DNA from: Actinokineospora bangkokensis
GTDB taxonomy: Bacteria; Actinomycetota; Actinomycetes; Mycobacteriales; Pseudonocardiaceae
Reading direction: 5' to 3'
Assembly (NCBI RefSeq): GCF_001940455.1
Contig: NZ_MKQR01000017.1
Location: 150,781-214,780 of the forward strand
Length of the DNA stretch: 64,000 nt
Shown here: piece after piece, positions 24,944 through 32,641 of the stretch
Numbering within the stretch: position 1 is the stretch's first letter
Layout: every line of letters begins with the position of its first letter
The notes under the pieces: model-generated
Told to the model about the DNA's origin: nothing
The model's input: the letters and a program-made list of their open reading frames with translations, nothing else
Database searches by the model: none
Made by a program: the position numbers and the translations under genes

Positions 24944-24973
24944 GCGGGGGCCCGCCGGTGGGCGGGCCCCCGC
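24944..24973 (-). terminator. Intra-operon stem-loop between binding protein and permeases
   Basis: A 13-bp perfect stem (24944-24956 with 24961-24973) directly after the binding-protein stop. Such hairpins typically stabilise the upstream message or partly terminate it, giving more binding protein than permease. Confidence 0.6.
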
Positions 24974-24979
24974 CGCTGG

Positions 24980-26329
24980 CTACTTGTTGCGGTACTTCTC
25001 GGCGACCTTCTCCGCCAGGCCCTGGCTGGAGCTGAGCGCGTCGTCGACCGACGAGCCGCCCGCGATCGCGGCGCTGATCTTCTGCGAGACCTGGGTGCCC
25101 AGGTCGGTGAACTCGGGGATGCCGACGAACTGGATGCCCGGCGCCGGGCGCTTCTGCACGCCGGGGTCGTTGGGCTTGGCGCCCTTGATGGCCTCCTCGA
25201 CCGACTTGGCGAACGAGCCGCCCTTGGCCAGGTACTCGGGGTTGGCGTAGGTGGAGGTGCGCTTGCCGTCGGGGACCTTGGCCCAGCCCTCGGTGGTGCC
25301 GACCAGCTCCTCGTAGCCCTTGCCCGAGGCCCAGGAGATGAACTTCCAGGCCGCGTCCTGCTTCTTCGACGCCTTCTGCACGCCGAAGGCCCAGGTGTAG
25401 AGCCACTGCGAGGCGTCGGTCTTGACCACCGGGGCCTGGGCGTAGGCGAGCTTGCCCTTGACCGGGGAGTTGTCGGCCTCCAGCTGGCCCGCCGCCGAGG
25501 TGGCGTCGTACCACATGGCGACCTTGCCCTGGGTCATGGCGTTGAGGCACTCGGCGAAACCGGCCTGCGCCGCGCCGGGCTCACCGTGCGCGCGGACGAG
25601 GTTGACGTAGAAGTTCGTGGCCTCCTTGAACTCCGGGGAGTTCAGCTGGGCCTGCCAGTCCTCGGTGAACCAGGTGCCGCCGAAGGTGTTGACCACGGTG
25701 GTCAGCGGGGCCATCAGCTCGCCCCAGCCGGGCAGGCCGCGCAGGCAGATGCCCTTCATGCCCGGCTGCGCGCCGTCGACCTGGGCGGCGATGTCGGCCA
25801 CCTGCTGCCAAGTCGGCTTCTCCGGCATCTGCAGGCCCTTGGCCTCCAGCACGTCCTTGCGGTACATCAGCATCGACGCCTCGCCGTAGAACGGCTCGGC
25901 GTAGACCTTGCCGTCCTCGGCCTTGAGCGACTCCGCGATCGGCGGCAGGATGTCGGCCTGGTCGAAGCCCGCGTCCTTGGCGATGAAGTCGTCCAGCGGG
26001 GCCAGCCACTGGTTCTTGGCGTAGATCGGCGTCTCGTAGTTGGAGATGGTGGCCACGTCGTACTGGCCCGCCTGGGACGAGAAGTCCTGGCTGATCTTGT
26101 CGCGGACGTCGTTCTCCGGCAGCACCGTGAAGTTGACCGTGATGCCGGTCTGCTTGGTGAAGTTGTCCGCGGTCAGCTTCTGCAGGTCCACCATCTGCGG
26201 GTTGTTGACCATCAGGACGTTGATCGACTGGGCGTCGTCGGACGACCCGCCGCCCCCGGCGCCGCTGCACGCGGCCGCTGTGAGACCCGCCGCCGCCAGC
26301 GCGGCGGCGATCCGCAGGTGAGACCTCAT
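24980..26329 (-). CDS. Polyol/sugar ABC transporter substrate-binding lipoprotein
   Basis: A 449-residue extracellular solute-binding protein (family 1). A lipoprotein signal peptide ends at LTAAACSG (Cys about 21), followed by a Gly/Ser linker. The mature part begins with INVLMVNNPQMVDLQ and has the aromatic-rich pattern of sugar/polyol binders (YDVATISNYETPIYAKNQWLA in two parts). Residues near 230 include PGWGELMAP, characteristic of sorbitol/mannitol binders such as SmoE. The first structural gene after the DeoR regulator, it captures the substrate outside the membrane. The polyol identity comes from similarity of the gene set, not from ligand contacts. Confidence 0.9.
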   Translation of the reverse strand: MRSHLRIAAALAAAGLTAAACSGAGGGGSSDDAQSINVLMVNNPQMVDLQKLTADNFTKQTGITVNFTVLPENDVRDKISQDFSSQAGQYDVATISNYETPIYAKNQWLAPLDDFIAKDAGFDQADILPPIAESLKAEDGKVYAEPFYGEASMLMYRKDVLEAKGLQMPEKPTWQQVADIAAQVDGAQPGMKGICLRGLPGWGELMAPLTTVVNTFGGTWFTEDWQAQLNSPEFKEATNFYVNLVRAHGEPGAAQAGFAECLNAMTQGKVAMWYDATSAAGQLEADNSPVKGKLAYAQAPVVKTDASQWLYTWAFGVQKASKKQDAAWKFISWASGKGYEELVGTTEGWAKVPDGKRTSTYANPEYLAKGGSFAKSVEEAIKGAKPNDPGVQKRPAPGIQFVGIPEFTDLGTQVSQKISAAIAGGSSVDDALSSSQGLAEKVAEKYRNK

Positions 26330-26435
26330 CGTCTTCCCTTTCGCTCCGGCCGCGGACGGCCGTCCTACACCGCGACCACGCCCTGTCGGGGTGGCCCGGA
26401 TGCCGTGTGGGGTTGTGCTCGTGCTGGTGCCGCGG

Positions 26436-27197
26436 CTACGTCCGCAGCACCCGGGGGCCGAGGGCGGCGTAGCGGTGCGCCTCGGCGGCGGGCAGCGCGG
26501 AGTCGGTCACGATCGTCTCGAAGTCGGGCACGGCGGCGAACCGGCTGAAGCTGGCGACGCCGAACTTGGTGTGCACGCCGACGAACACCCGCCTGCGCGC
26601 GACCTTGACCGCCTGCGCCTTCACCGCGCCGACGACCGGGTCCGGGGTGGTCAGCCCGTGCTCGCGGGAGATGCCGTTGGCCCCGATGAAGGCCAGGTCG
26701 ATCACCATGTCCGCGAGCATCGCCACCGCCCAGTGCTCGACGGTGGCCAGCGTGCGCCCGCGCACCCGGCCGCCGAGCATGAGCACCGTGATCAGCGGTG
26801 AGGTGGACAGGCTGGCCGCGGTCGGCAGGCTGGCGGTGACCACCGTGAGCGGGCGGTCGGTCGGCAGCGCCTCGGCGACCAGCTGGGGGGTGAAGCCCTC
26901 GTCGATGAAGACCGTCTCGGCGTCGTCGACGCGCTCGGCGGCGGCCTGGGCGATCCGCCGCTTCTCCGCGACCTTGGACGAGGCCCGGGAGGCCAGGCCG
27001 GTCTCGAAGCCCGCGGACTCGACCGGGAGCGCGCCACCGTGGGTCCGGCGGACCAGGCCGTGCTCGTGCAGCAGCCGCAGGTCCCGGCGCACCGTCTCCG
27101 GCGCGACGGAGAACTCCGCCGCCATGTCCATCACGTCGACGCGCCCGTCCGTGCGCGCCCGCGCCAGGATCCGCCGCTTGCGCTCCTCCGCCTGCAC
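26436..27197 (-). CDS. DeoR/GlpR-family regulator of the polyol operon
   Basis: A 253-residue repressor. The N-terminal winged helix-turn-helix (about residues 3-55) is typical: RKRRILARARTDGRVDVMDM then VAPETVRRDLRLL and RTHGGA. The C-terminal sugar-phosphate-sensing domain (about 75-230) has the KRRIAQAAA and IDEGFTPQLV motifs and FIGANGIS. I chose GTG 27197 because GGGGAGG lies nine bases upstream. Upstream in-frame codons to 27269 encode unrelated residues. It is the first gene of the five-gene operon and presumably autoregulates it. The effector is probably a phosphorylated sugar. Confidence 0.9.
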   Translation of the reverse strand: MQAEERKRRILARARTDGRVDVMDMAAEFSVAPETVRRDLRLLHEHGLVRRTHGGALPVESAGFETGLASRASSKVAEKRRIAQAAAERVDDAETVFIDEGFTPQLVAEALPTDRPLTVVTASLPTAASLSTSPLITVLMLGGRVRGRTLATVEHWAVAMLADMVIDLAFIGANGISREHGLTTPDPVVGAVKAQAVKVARRRVFVGVHTKFGVASFSRFAAVPDFETIVTDSALPAAEAHRYAALGPRVLRT

Positions 27198-27904
27198 CGC
27201 GACGCACCTCCCCGCACCGGGATGGACCACCGGGTGACCGCTCGGACACCTGGGCGCCCGATCGGGCACCCGTTATGAGTAGCACCGTCCCCACGCCCGA
27301 ACAACCCGGGAAGCACCCGGTGGCGGACCCGAGTCATGCCCGTTTCACCCGGTGGACGAGGCGGTGGCCAGCGGTTTCGGCGCGAGTGACGGGTGCCACA
27401 CGCCCGAACGGGGGCGCCCGGGTGCCCGTTCGCCCCGGACCGGGCCCACCTCGGGCGGGCCCGTTCGAGGCGGGTCAACCCCCCGGATCGACTGAACCTC
27501 AATTCCACATCAAGCCCGGTTGCGCCGCCGCCTCGGGGTCAGGTGCACGCAGAGTGATCACGAATGCGCCGGGGGTGTGCCCGCGCGTGTGAACCGCGCG
27601 CGCGGAGAGCACGCACCGGTGCCCGATCGCGCGCGGGGTGAGCGGAATGGGCGCTCGGGGTCGTTGATCTTGGCCAATTCCGCGCCCGGGACCAATGCAC
27701 GTCTCGTTTCGACGGCGCTCGCACCGGGTAAGGGCGCCCGGCGGGTCGCGGGCATTAGCGCGGCGCGGGCGGGCCGGGGGCGAATCCCGACCGGGAAACC
27801 ACGCCCGCGAAACCGCGACCACCGGGTTCGGCACCCGCCCCACAACGCCCGAACGGCCGCTCCGGGAGTCCCGGGCGGCCGTTCGGCGGGGCGCTGCGGT
27901 GGTC
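27198..27904. other. Intergenic region between the DeoR and lsr2 genes
   Basis: About 700 bases with no convincing gene in either strand. It should carry the DeoR operon promoter. Short repeated motifs lie near the DeoR end: CACGCCCGAAC at about 27290 and 27399, and CACCCGTT or its reverse-complement-like GGGTGCCCGTT, possible operators. The lsr2 terminator is at the right end. Confidence 0.5.
27847..27887 (-). terminator. Terminator of lsr2
   Basis: Inverted repeat CGAACGGCCG ... CGGCCGTTCG with inner CCGGGA/TCCCGG pairing, about 18 bases beyond the lsr2 stop on the minus strand. Confidence 0.6.
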
Positions 27905-28303
27905 TCAGCCGGAGAACGCCGTCTTTTTCGAGCCCTTGCCCTTGGGCTTGGCCGCGTGGGCCTCCTCGAACGCCTCGACCACGGCCGAGGGGATGCGGCC
28001 GCGCTCGGAGATGTCGTGGCCGTTCTGCCGGGCCCAGTCGCGGATGGCCTTGGTCTGCTCCTTGGAGCGGCCCTCGCCCGCGCCCCTGGTCTGCGCCGGT
28101 GCGGCGCCGCGCTTGACGCGGCCACCGGTGCGCCGGGCCGCCTCGATGTACTCGGCCAGCTCCGAGCGCAGGCGGTTCGCGTTCTCCTCGTTCAGGTCGA
28201 TCTCGTAGCGGACGCCGTCGAGGGCGAACTCGACGCTGGTGATGTCGTCGCCGGTGGAGCCGTCCAGGTCGTCGAACAGCTGGACAATAGTCTTCTGAGC
28301 CAT
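27905..28303 (-). CDS. lsr2: Lsr2-family nucleoid-associated protein (H-NS-like xenogeneic silencer)
   Basis: A 132-residue protein with both Lsr2 domains. The N-terminal oligomerisation part (residues 1-55) begins MAQKTIVQLFDDLDG. The C-terminal DNA-binding domain has the conserved AIRDWARQNGHDIS and the minor-groove RGR hook at 101-103 (RGRIP). Lsr2 coats AT-rich DNA and silences horizontally acquired genes in actinobacteria. The tail after residue 115 is Lys-rich (KPKGKGSKK), slightly longer than in Mycobacterium. The gene stands alone, with a 15-bp direct repeat (ACCGGGTAAGGGCGC) on either side at 27723 and 28455. Confidence 0.95.
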   Translation of the reverse strand: MAQKTIVQLFDDLDGSTGDDITSVEFALDGVRYEIDLNEENANRLRSELAEYIEAARRTGGRVKRGAAPAQTRGAGEGRSKEQTKAIRDWARQNGHDISERGRIPSAVVEAFEEAHAAKPKGKGSKKTAFSG

Positions 28304-28693
28304 GGGGGCACCTCAGGGTCAGCGCGGTTGTAGCGTGTGGACCGGAAGTTAGCAGCAAGAACCATTCCCCGGCAAAGCCGACCCACCGCAAAAGCCCGAT
28401 CCGCATCCACCGGACCCGCGCCCCGGCGGATTTCACCCGACTCCGCGACCACCGACCGGGTAAGGGCGCGTCCCGGCGTTGTGCGCGTCACCCGGGTCGA
28501 CAGGTCCTCGCTTTACCGGGGTTTCACCGAGTGGGTGCCGGGTGAATCGACCGGAGGATTACCGGCGTGCATTCGGCGGAAAGCACCGCGCCCGGGTCGC
28601 AGGTGGGCAGCGGGCGCCTGCGCGGGCGCTGACCCGCCGGACATGGGCAGGCCCCGGGGCCGGAGCCCCGGGGCCTGCGGTGCGCGGGTCGCG
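28304..28693. other. Intergenic region upstream of lsr2
   Basis: A 390-base stretch holding the lsr2 promoter region and, at the left end of the next gene, a terminator. No convincing ORF. The second copy of the 15-bp direct repeat is at 28455-28469. Confidence 0.5.
28647..28678 (-). terminator. Terminator of the TenA-like gene
   Basis: Perfect 14-bp stem (28647-28660 with 28665-28678), CGGA loop, 16 bases beyond the stop codon. Confidence 0.75.
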
Positions 28694-29350
28694 TCAGTCC
28701 TGGCGGATGTCCGCCAGGGTGTTCCAGAACAGCAGTTCGTAGCGCTGGAGGAGGCGGCCGTAGCCGAGCGAGCGCTCCTCGGTCCAGCCCGCGTCGATGG
28801 CCTCCTGGAGGGCCTGGACGTACTTGGCCTCCAGTTCCGGAACGGGGGTGGCGAAGAAGTCGAAGAAGGCGGTGGCGGTCTCGTCGAAGCCGTAGTGCTC
28901 CCGCAGGCCCCGGGAAACGGTCCCGCAGTACTTCCCCCACGCGGCGAAGTTGCCGAGGATCGCCAGGAGGGCGTCGCGGGGGTTGCCGTTGAGCGCGAGC
29001 CACGCGAGGTAGGACGGATATGCCTGGCACCCCGCCTGCGGCTCGTAGGGGGCGTCGACGTCGAGGCCCGCGGCCCTGGCGAAGTCGTGCAGGAGCGGCA
29101 GGGTGACCCCCTCCCCCGCCGACAGGGACGAGAAGACGTCGCGGGCGGTGGGGTCGACCGCCTGGGCGGCGAGGGTCAGGAAGCTGCGCCAGTCGCTCGG
29201 GACGATGCGCAGCTCCTCGGCGGCGAGCGCGCGCAGGGCGGCCAGGGGGGCCGTGCCGCTCGCCACCGCGGGCACGAAGCGGTTCTCGTGCTCCCCCGGC
29301 ATCAGGTCCCGCTGCGCCCGCTCCAGCAGTTCGGCCGCCGATCGCGCCAT
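28694..29350 (-). CDS. TenA/PqqC-like helical protein
   Basis: A 218-residue all-helical protein of the haem-oxygenase-like fold (TenA, PqqC or related). Recognisable parts are the N-terminal AAELLERAQRDLMPGEHENRF region, a central GNFAAWGKYCGTVSRGL around 140-156 and a C-terminal YELLFWNTLADIRQD. Classic thiaminase motifs (Cys-containing CSHE or a DxxxY at the usual place) are not clearly retained, so thiamine salvage is doubtful. The cysteine in KYCGT could be functional. ATG 29350 has GGGGAG upstream; an in-frame GTG/ATG at 29380 lacks one. It is divergent from the chitinase gene. Confidence 0.7.
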   Translation of the reverse strand: MARSAAELLERAQRDLMPGEHENRFVPAVASGTAPLAALRALAAEELRIVPSDWRSFLTLAAQAVDPTARDVFSSLSAGEGVTLPLLHDFARAAGLDVDAPYEPQAGCQAYPSYLAWLALNGNPRDALLAILGNFAAWGKYCGTVSRGLREHYGFDETATAFFDFFATPVPELEAKYVQALQEAIDAGWTEERSLGYGRLLQRYELLFWNTLADIRQD

Positions 29351-29457
29351 GACCCCGTCTCCCCTCGTGACCCAGACCACCTGTGCGCCGCCCAGCGTAG
29401 ATCATCAGGCGGCGGTACCCCACCACAGGACCCCGACCAGCGGTACTAGCCCATTGG

Positions 29458-29488
29458 TGGTCTGAACCAAAAAGATTGGTCTAGACCT
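29458..29488. promoter_or_regulatory. Tandem DasR-like (dre) or chitinase direct-repeat sites
   Basis: Two related palindromic 12-mers: TGGTCTGAACCA (29458-29469) and TGGTCTAGACCT (29477-29488). The second matches the core of the DasR-responsive element (TGGTCTAGACCA) and also the 12-bp repeat of Streptomyces chitinase promoters. They lie about 100 bases ahead of the chitinase start, suggesting repression relieved by N-acetylglucosamine metabolism. Confidence 0.7.
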
Positions 29489-29585
29489 TGACGGGGGCGG
29501 CGCGGACCCGCTTCAGTGACCTGGAGCGCTCACCAGACCACCTTCGGCGCCGCCACCCGGGGCGGCCGAGAGGACGGAGCGACCC

Positions 29586-30488
29586 GTGCCCAAGACACCC
29601 AGCACCCTGCGGACCCGCCTGCTCGCCACCGCCGCCGCGCTCGTCGCGGCCGCGGGGCTGGCCACCGCCGGGGCGGGCACCGCCGCGGCGGCCGCCTGCG
29701 CCGCGCCCTGGTCGGCGGGCTCGGTCTACGTGGGGGGCGGCACCGCCTCGCACGCGGGCCACAACTGGACCGCGAAGTGGTGGACGCAGGGCGAGACGCC
29801 CGGTTCGTCCGACGTGTGGTCCGACGCGGGGACCTGCGGGGGCGGCGAGCAGCCGCCGACCGACCCCGGGTCGTTCGTGGTGAGCGAGGCCCAGTTCAAC
29901 CAGATGTTCCCGGGCCGCAGCTCCTTCTACACCTACCAGGGCCTGGTCAACGCCCTCGGCGCCTACCCCGGCTTCGCGGGCACCGGCGACGACACCACCA
30001 GGAAGCGCGAGGCCGCGGCGTTCCTCGCCAACGTCAACCACGAGACCGGCGGCCTGGTCTACGTCGTGGAGCAGAACCAGGCCAACTACCCGCACTACTG
30101 CGACACCACCCAGCCCTACGGCTGCCCCGCGGGCCAGGCCGCGTACTACGGCCGCGGTCCGATCCAAATTTCTTGGAACTTCAATTACCGCGCAGCGGGC
30201 GACGCGCTGGGCATCGACCTGCTGGGCAACCCCTACCTGGTCGAGCGGGACGCGGCCGTGGCCTGGAAGACCGGCCTCTGGTACTGAAACACCCAGAACG
30301 GCCCGGGCACGATGACCCCGCACAACGCCATGGTCACCGGGGCGGGCTTCGGCGAGACCATCCGCAGCATCAACGGCTCGCTGGAGTGCGGCGGCGGCAA
30401 CCCCGGCCAGGTGCAGAGCCGGGTCGACGCCTACCAGCGCTTCACCGCGCTGCTCGGGACGACCCCGGGGAACAACCTGTACTGCTGA
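29586..30488 (+). pseudogene. GH19 chitinase interrupted by in-frame TGA
   Basis: The frame encodes a secreted family-19 chitinase: signal peptide (cut near AAAAA before CAAPW), a CBM5/12-type chitin-binding module (about 40-80, AHNWTAKWW-like), and a GH19 domain from VSEAQFNQMFPGRSSF. Catalytic motifs are ANVNHETGGL (about 152-161, acid Glu), YCDTTQPYGCPAG and YYGRGPIQISWNFNY. At 30285-30287 the codon after GLWY is TGA where relatives have TGG (Trp). Reading on gives the normal C-terminus, NTQNGPGTMTPHNAM through SRVDAYQRF to NNLYC, ending at 30488. So a 300-residue enzyme is cut to 233 residues and loses about 66 conserved residues, including a probable cysteine pair. This could be a pseudogene, read-through or sequence error. 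Confidence 0.85.
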
Positions 30489-30576
30489 CCCCGTGCCGCT
30501 GACGGTAATGCCGACAACGCGGCTCAGGCCGACAACGCGGCCGGGCGTGTGACGACCGGCGCATGACGTTTCCGTC

Positions 30577-30610
30577 ACGGGGCCCGCGGCGACACCGCCG
30601 CGGGCCCCGT
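30577..30610 (+). terminator. Terminator after the chitinase gene
   Basis: Perfect 15-bp stem (30577-30591 with 30596-30610), ACAC loop, about 90 bases after the full-length chitinase stop. Confidence 0.7.
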
Positions 30611-30754
30611 CCGCTCCCCCGACTCCGACCAGGACATTGTGCGAGTCCTTTGTGGAGTGATCGACTCCAGGAGCGGGTTTCGGGGGTTCGACCGCGGGGA
30701 ACAATGCTGGTATCAAGGGAAGCACAGCCTTGGACCCCCCGGGAGGAGTCGATC

Positions 30755-31753
30755 ATGGCGGTCTTCGACAGCGCGTGGCGCGGCTACCACCGGGGGCAGG
30801 TGGAGCGGGCGGTGGCCGAGCTGCGCGCCACCGCGACCGCCGCCGACACCGCGGCCCGCTCGATGGCCGCGGAGCTGGCGGCGCTGCGCGAGGAGAACCA
30901 GCTGCTGCGCGGTCGGCTGGCCCGCATCCGCCGGGCCCCGCTGTCGGCCGAGTCGCTGACCGAGCGGCTGGCCGGGATGGTCGAGGTCGCCCGCGAGGAG
31001 GCCGAGGACCTGCGCGCCAAGGCCGCCGCCGAGGCCGCCGACCTGCGCTCCCAGCTGGCCCGCGAGCGCGCCGAGACCACCGCCGAGCTGGCCGCGCTGC
31101 GCGCGCGGACCACCGAGGAGGTCACCGCCGAGCGGGAGCGGCTGACCGCCGAGCGCACCGCCGCCACCGCCGCGCTGTCCGCCGAGCGGGACCGGGTCAC
31201 CGCCGAGCTGGCCGAGGCCAAGGCCGCGGCGGTGGCCGAGGTGCGGTCGCTGCGCCACGGCCTCGACCGCGAGCTGGCGGCCAAGCGCACCCGGGTGGAG
31301 GCCGAGCTGGGCAGGCTGCGCGAGCGCACCGAGGCCGAGCTGGCCGAGCACGTCGAGCGCACCAGGGCCGAGCTGGCCGACGAGCTGGCCCGCGAGCGCG
31401 CCGAACTGGCCGCTGAGCTGGCCGAACGCCGGGCCGCGGGCGAGCGCGAGGCGGCCGAGCGCACCACCGCGACCGAGCAGCACGCCGAGCGGGTGCTCAC
31501 CGCGGCGCGCACGCAGCTGGCGCAGCTCGTGGCGCGCAAGCGGGAGGTCCACGAGCAGCTGTCGGCGAGCCTGGCGCTGATCCGCGAGGCGGGCCTGGAC
31601 CTGGTGGCCGAGCCGGTGCCGACCCCCGTGGTCACCATCACCCAGGACTCCCCGCGCGGCCCGATCACCACCCGCCCCGCCGCGCCCGCGCGCGCCGAGG
31701 ACGACGACCCGGACCGCACGATCCCCCGCATGCCGGTGCCCGTCGGCGTCTAG
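30755..31753 (+). CDS. DivIVA-like coiled-coil protein
   Basis: A 332-residue protein. The N-terminus (MAVFDSAWRGYHRGQVERAVAEL) has the pattern of DivIVA/Wag31 membrane-curvature domains (RGYxxxQV). Residues about 25-285 are a nearly unbroken coiled coil rich in Ala, Glu and Arg with heptad-like AELxxxR units. The end (about 290-332) is a disordered Pro/Arg-rich tail. This suggests a cytoskeleton-like scaffold for polar growth or cell division. It is not Wag31 itself, because it is longer and lacks a full DivIVA domain. ATG 30755 is preceded by GGAGG at 30740-30744. The gene stands alone. Confidence 0.75.
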   Translation: MAVFDSAWRGYHRGQVERAVAELRATATAADTAARSMAAELAALREENQLLRGRLARIRRAPLSAESLTERLAGMVEVAREEAEDLRAKAAAEAADLRSQLARERAETTAELAALRARTTEEVTAERERLTAERTAATAALSAERDRVTAELAEAKAAAVAEVRSLRHGLDRELAAKRTRVEAELGRLRERTEAELAEHVERTRAELADELARERAELAAELAERRAAGEREAAERTTATEQHAERVLTAARTQLAQLVARKREVHEQLSASLALIREAGLDLVAEPVPTPVVTITQDSPRGPITTRPAAPARAEDDDPDRTIPRMPVPVGV

Positions 31754-31796
31754 GGCTGGTCCGATCGACCCGCCACCCACCCCCTCGTCCCCGCCC

Positions 31797-31994
31797 GGCA
31801 CCGTCCCCGGCCTGGCACCGTCCGCGTCCGGCACCGTTCCCGGCCTGGCACCGTCCCCGCCCGGCACCTTCGCTGGATTGGCACCGTCGGCACCCGGCGT
31901 CGTCCCCGGCCTCGCACCGTCGGCACCTGACACAGTCCCCGGCCTGGCACCGCTTCCGCTCGGTACCGTTCCCGGCTCGGTACCCGTGGGTCCT
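31797..31994. repeat. 33-bp tandem repeat, six units
   Basis: Six consecutive 33-base units with the pattern GGCACCGTCCCCGGCCTGGC plus 13 bases, starting at 31797, 31830, 31863, 31896, 31929 and 31962. They degenerate towards the right. No gene clearly covers them. In the plus frame that continues into the DUF3140 gene they would read as an 11-residue Pro/Gly repeat (GTVPGLAPSAS-like), but no start codon with a ribosome site precedes it. The DUF3140 gene has its own start at 32109. The surrounding gap is 31754-32108. Confidence 0.85.
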
Positions 31995-32108
31995 GTGCCG
32001 TGCCTGGGGCGACTCCGCCGAACGGGGGCGGGCAGGTGGGTGGTTCGAGCGGTGGTGGGCCGGGTACGCCCTCGACCTCCGGACACCAGGCGAGGAGGAC
32101 GCACCACC

Positions 32109-32444
32109 ATGACCGAGGCGCTCGACACCGAGGACCTGTGGGCCGAGTTCCACCGGGTCGTCAACATGACGTCCAGGGAGCTGTCGGACTGGCTGCGCAC
32201 CAGCGCGGCCGGTGAGCGGACCGAGGAACTGCCCGACCACTCCGGCACACCCACCGGGCGGGAGGTGCTCCAGGTGCTCGGCAAGCGCCGGGGCGACCTG
32301 ACCGACCGCGACGAGCAGGTCATGTGCAAGGTCGTGCAGCGCGTGCACGAGCAGCGCAGGGACGACCTGGAACCGGTTGCGGGCCAGGACCACTGGCGGC
32401 ACCGGCTGATGGACATCGGGCACGACCCGCTCAAACCGGCCTGA
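32109..32444 (+). CDS. DUF3140 protein, copy 2
   Basis: A 111-residue paralogue of the protein at 20743-21069, sharing a helical N-terminus (NMTSRELSDWLRTSAAGERTE), a central REVLQVLGKRRGDLT and the end HRLMDIGHDPL. Function unknown. ATG 32109 has GAGGAGG at 32091-32097. The same frame is open far upstream through the 33-bp repeat, but that looks accidental. A strong terminator follows. Confidence 0.85.
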   Translation: MTEALDTEDLWAEFHRVVNMTSRELSDWLRTSAAGERTEELPDHSGTPTGREVLQVLGKRRGDLTDRDEQVMCKVVQRVHEQRRDDLEPVAGQDHWRHRLMDIGHDPLKPA

Positions 32445-32476
32445 TCCCGCGCTCCAGGCTCCACCCACCCACCCAC

Positions 32477-32522
32477 ACCCGCTCCGGCGACCCCGCGCCA
32501 CCCCGGGGTCGCCGGAGCGGGT
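32477..32522 (+). terminator. Strong stem-loop terminator after DUF3140 gene
   Basis: Perfect 18-bp stem (32477-32494 with 32505-32522) and a 10-base loop, 32 bases past the stop. Confidence 0.8.
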
Positions 32523-32641
32523 GGTTCGTCGGATACTGACGGTTCTCGCACGGGTCCCACACCCGATGCGGCATGATCGTTGCCTGCCGACACCGCGCGG
32601 GGGCCGGGCGGGCCACCCGCGACACGACATCGTCCGGGGTG

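Noticed and set aside
27275..27592. 105-codon plus-strand ORF in the DeoR-lsr2 gap
   Set aside because: No ribosome site, no domain, and poor third-position pattern.
31797..31994. CRISPR array
   Set aside because: The repeats are contiguous 33-base units without spacers, and no cas genes are present.
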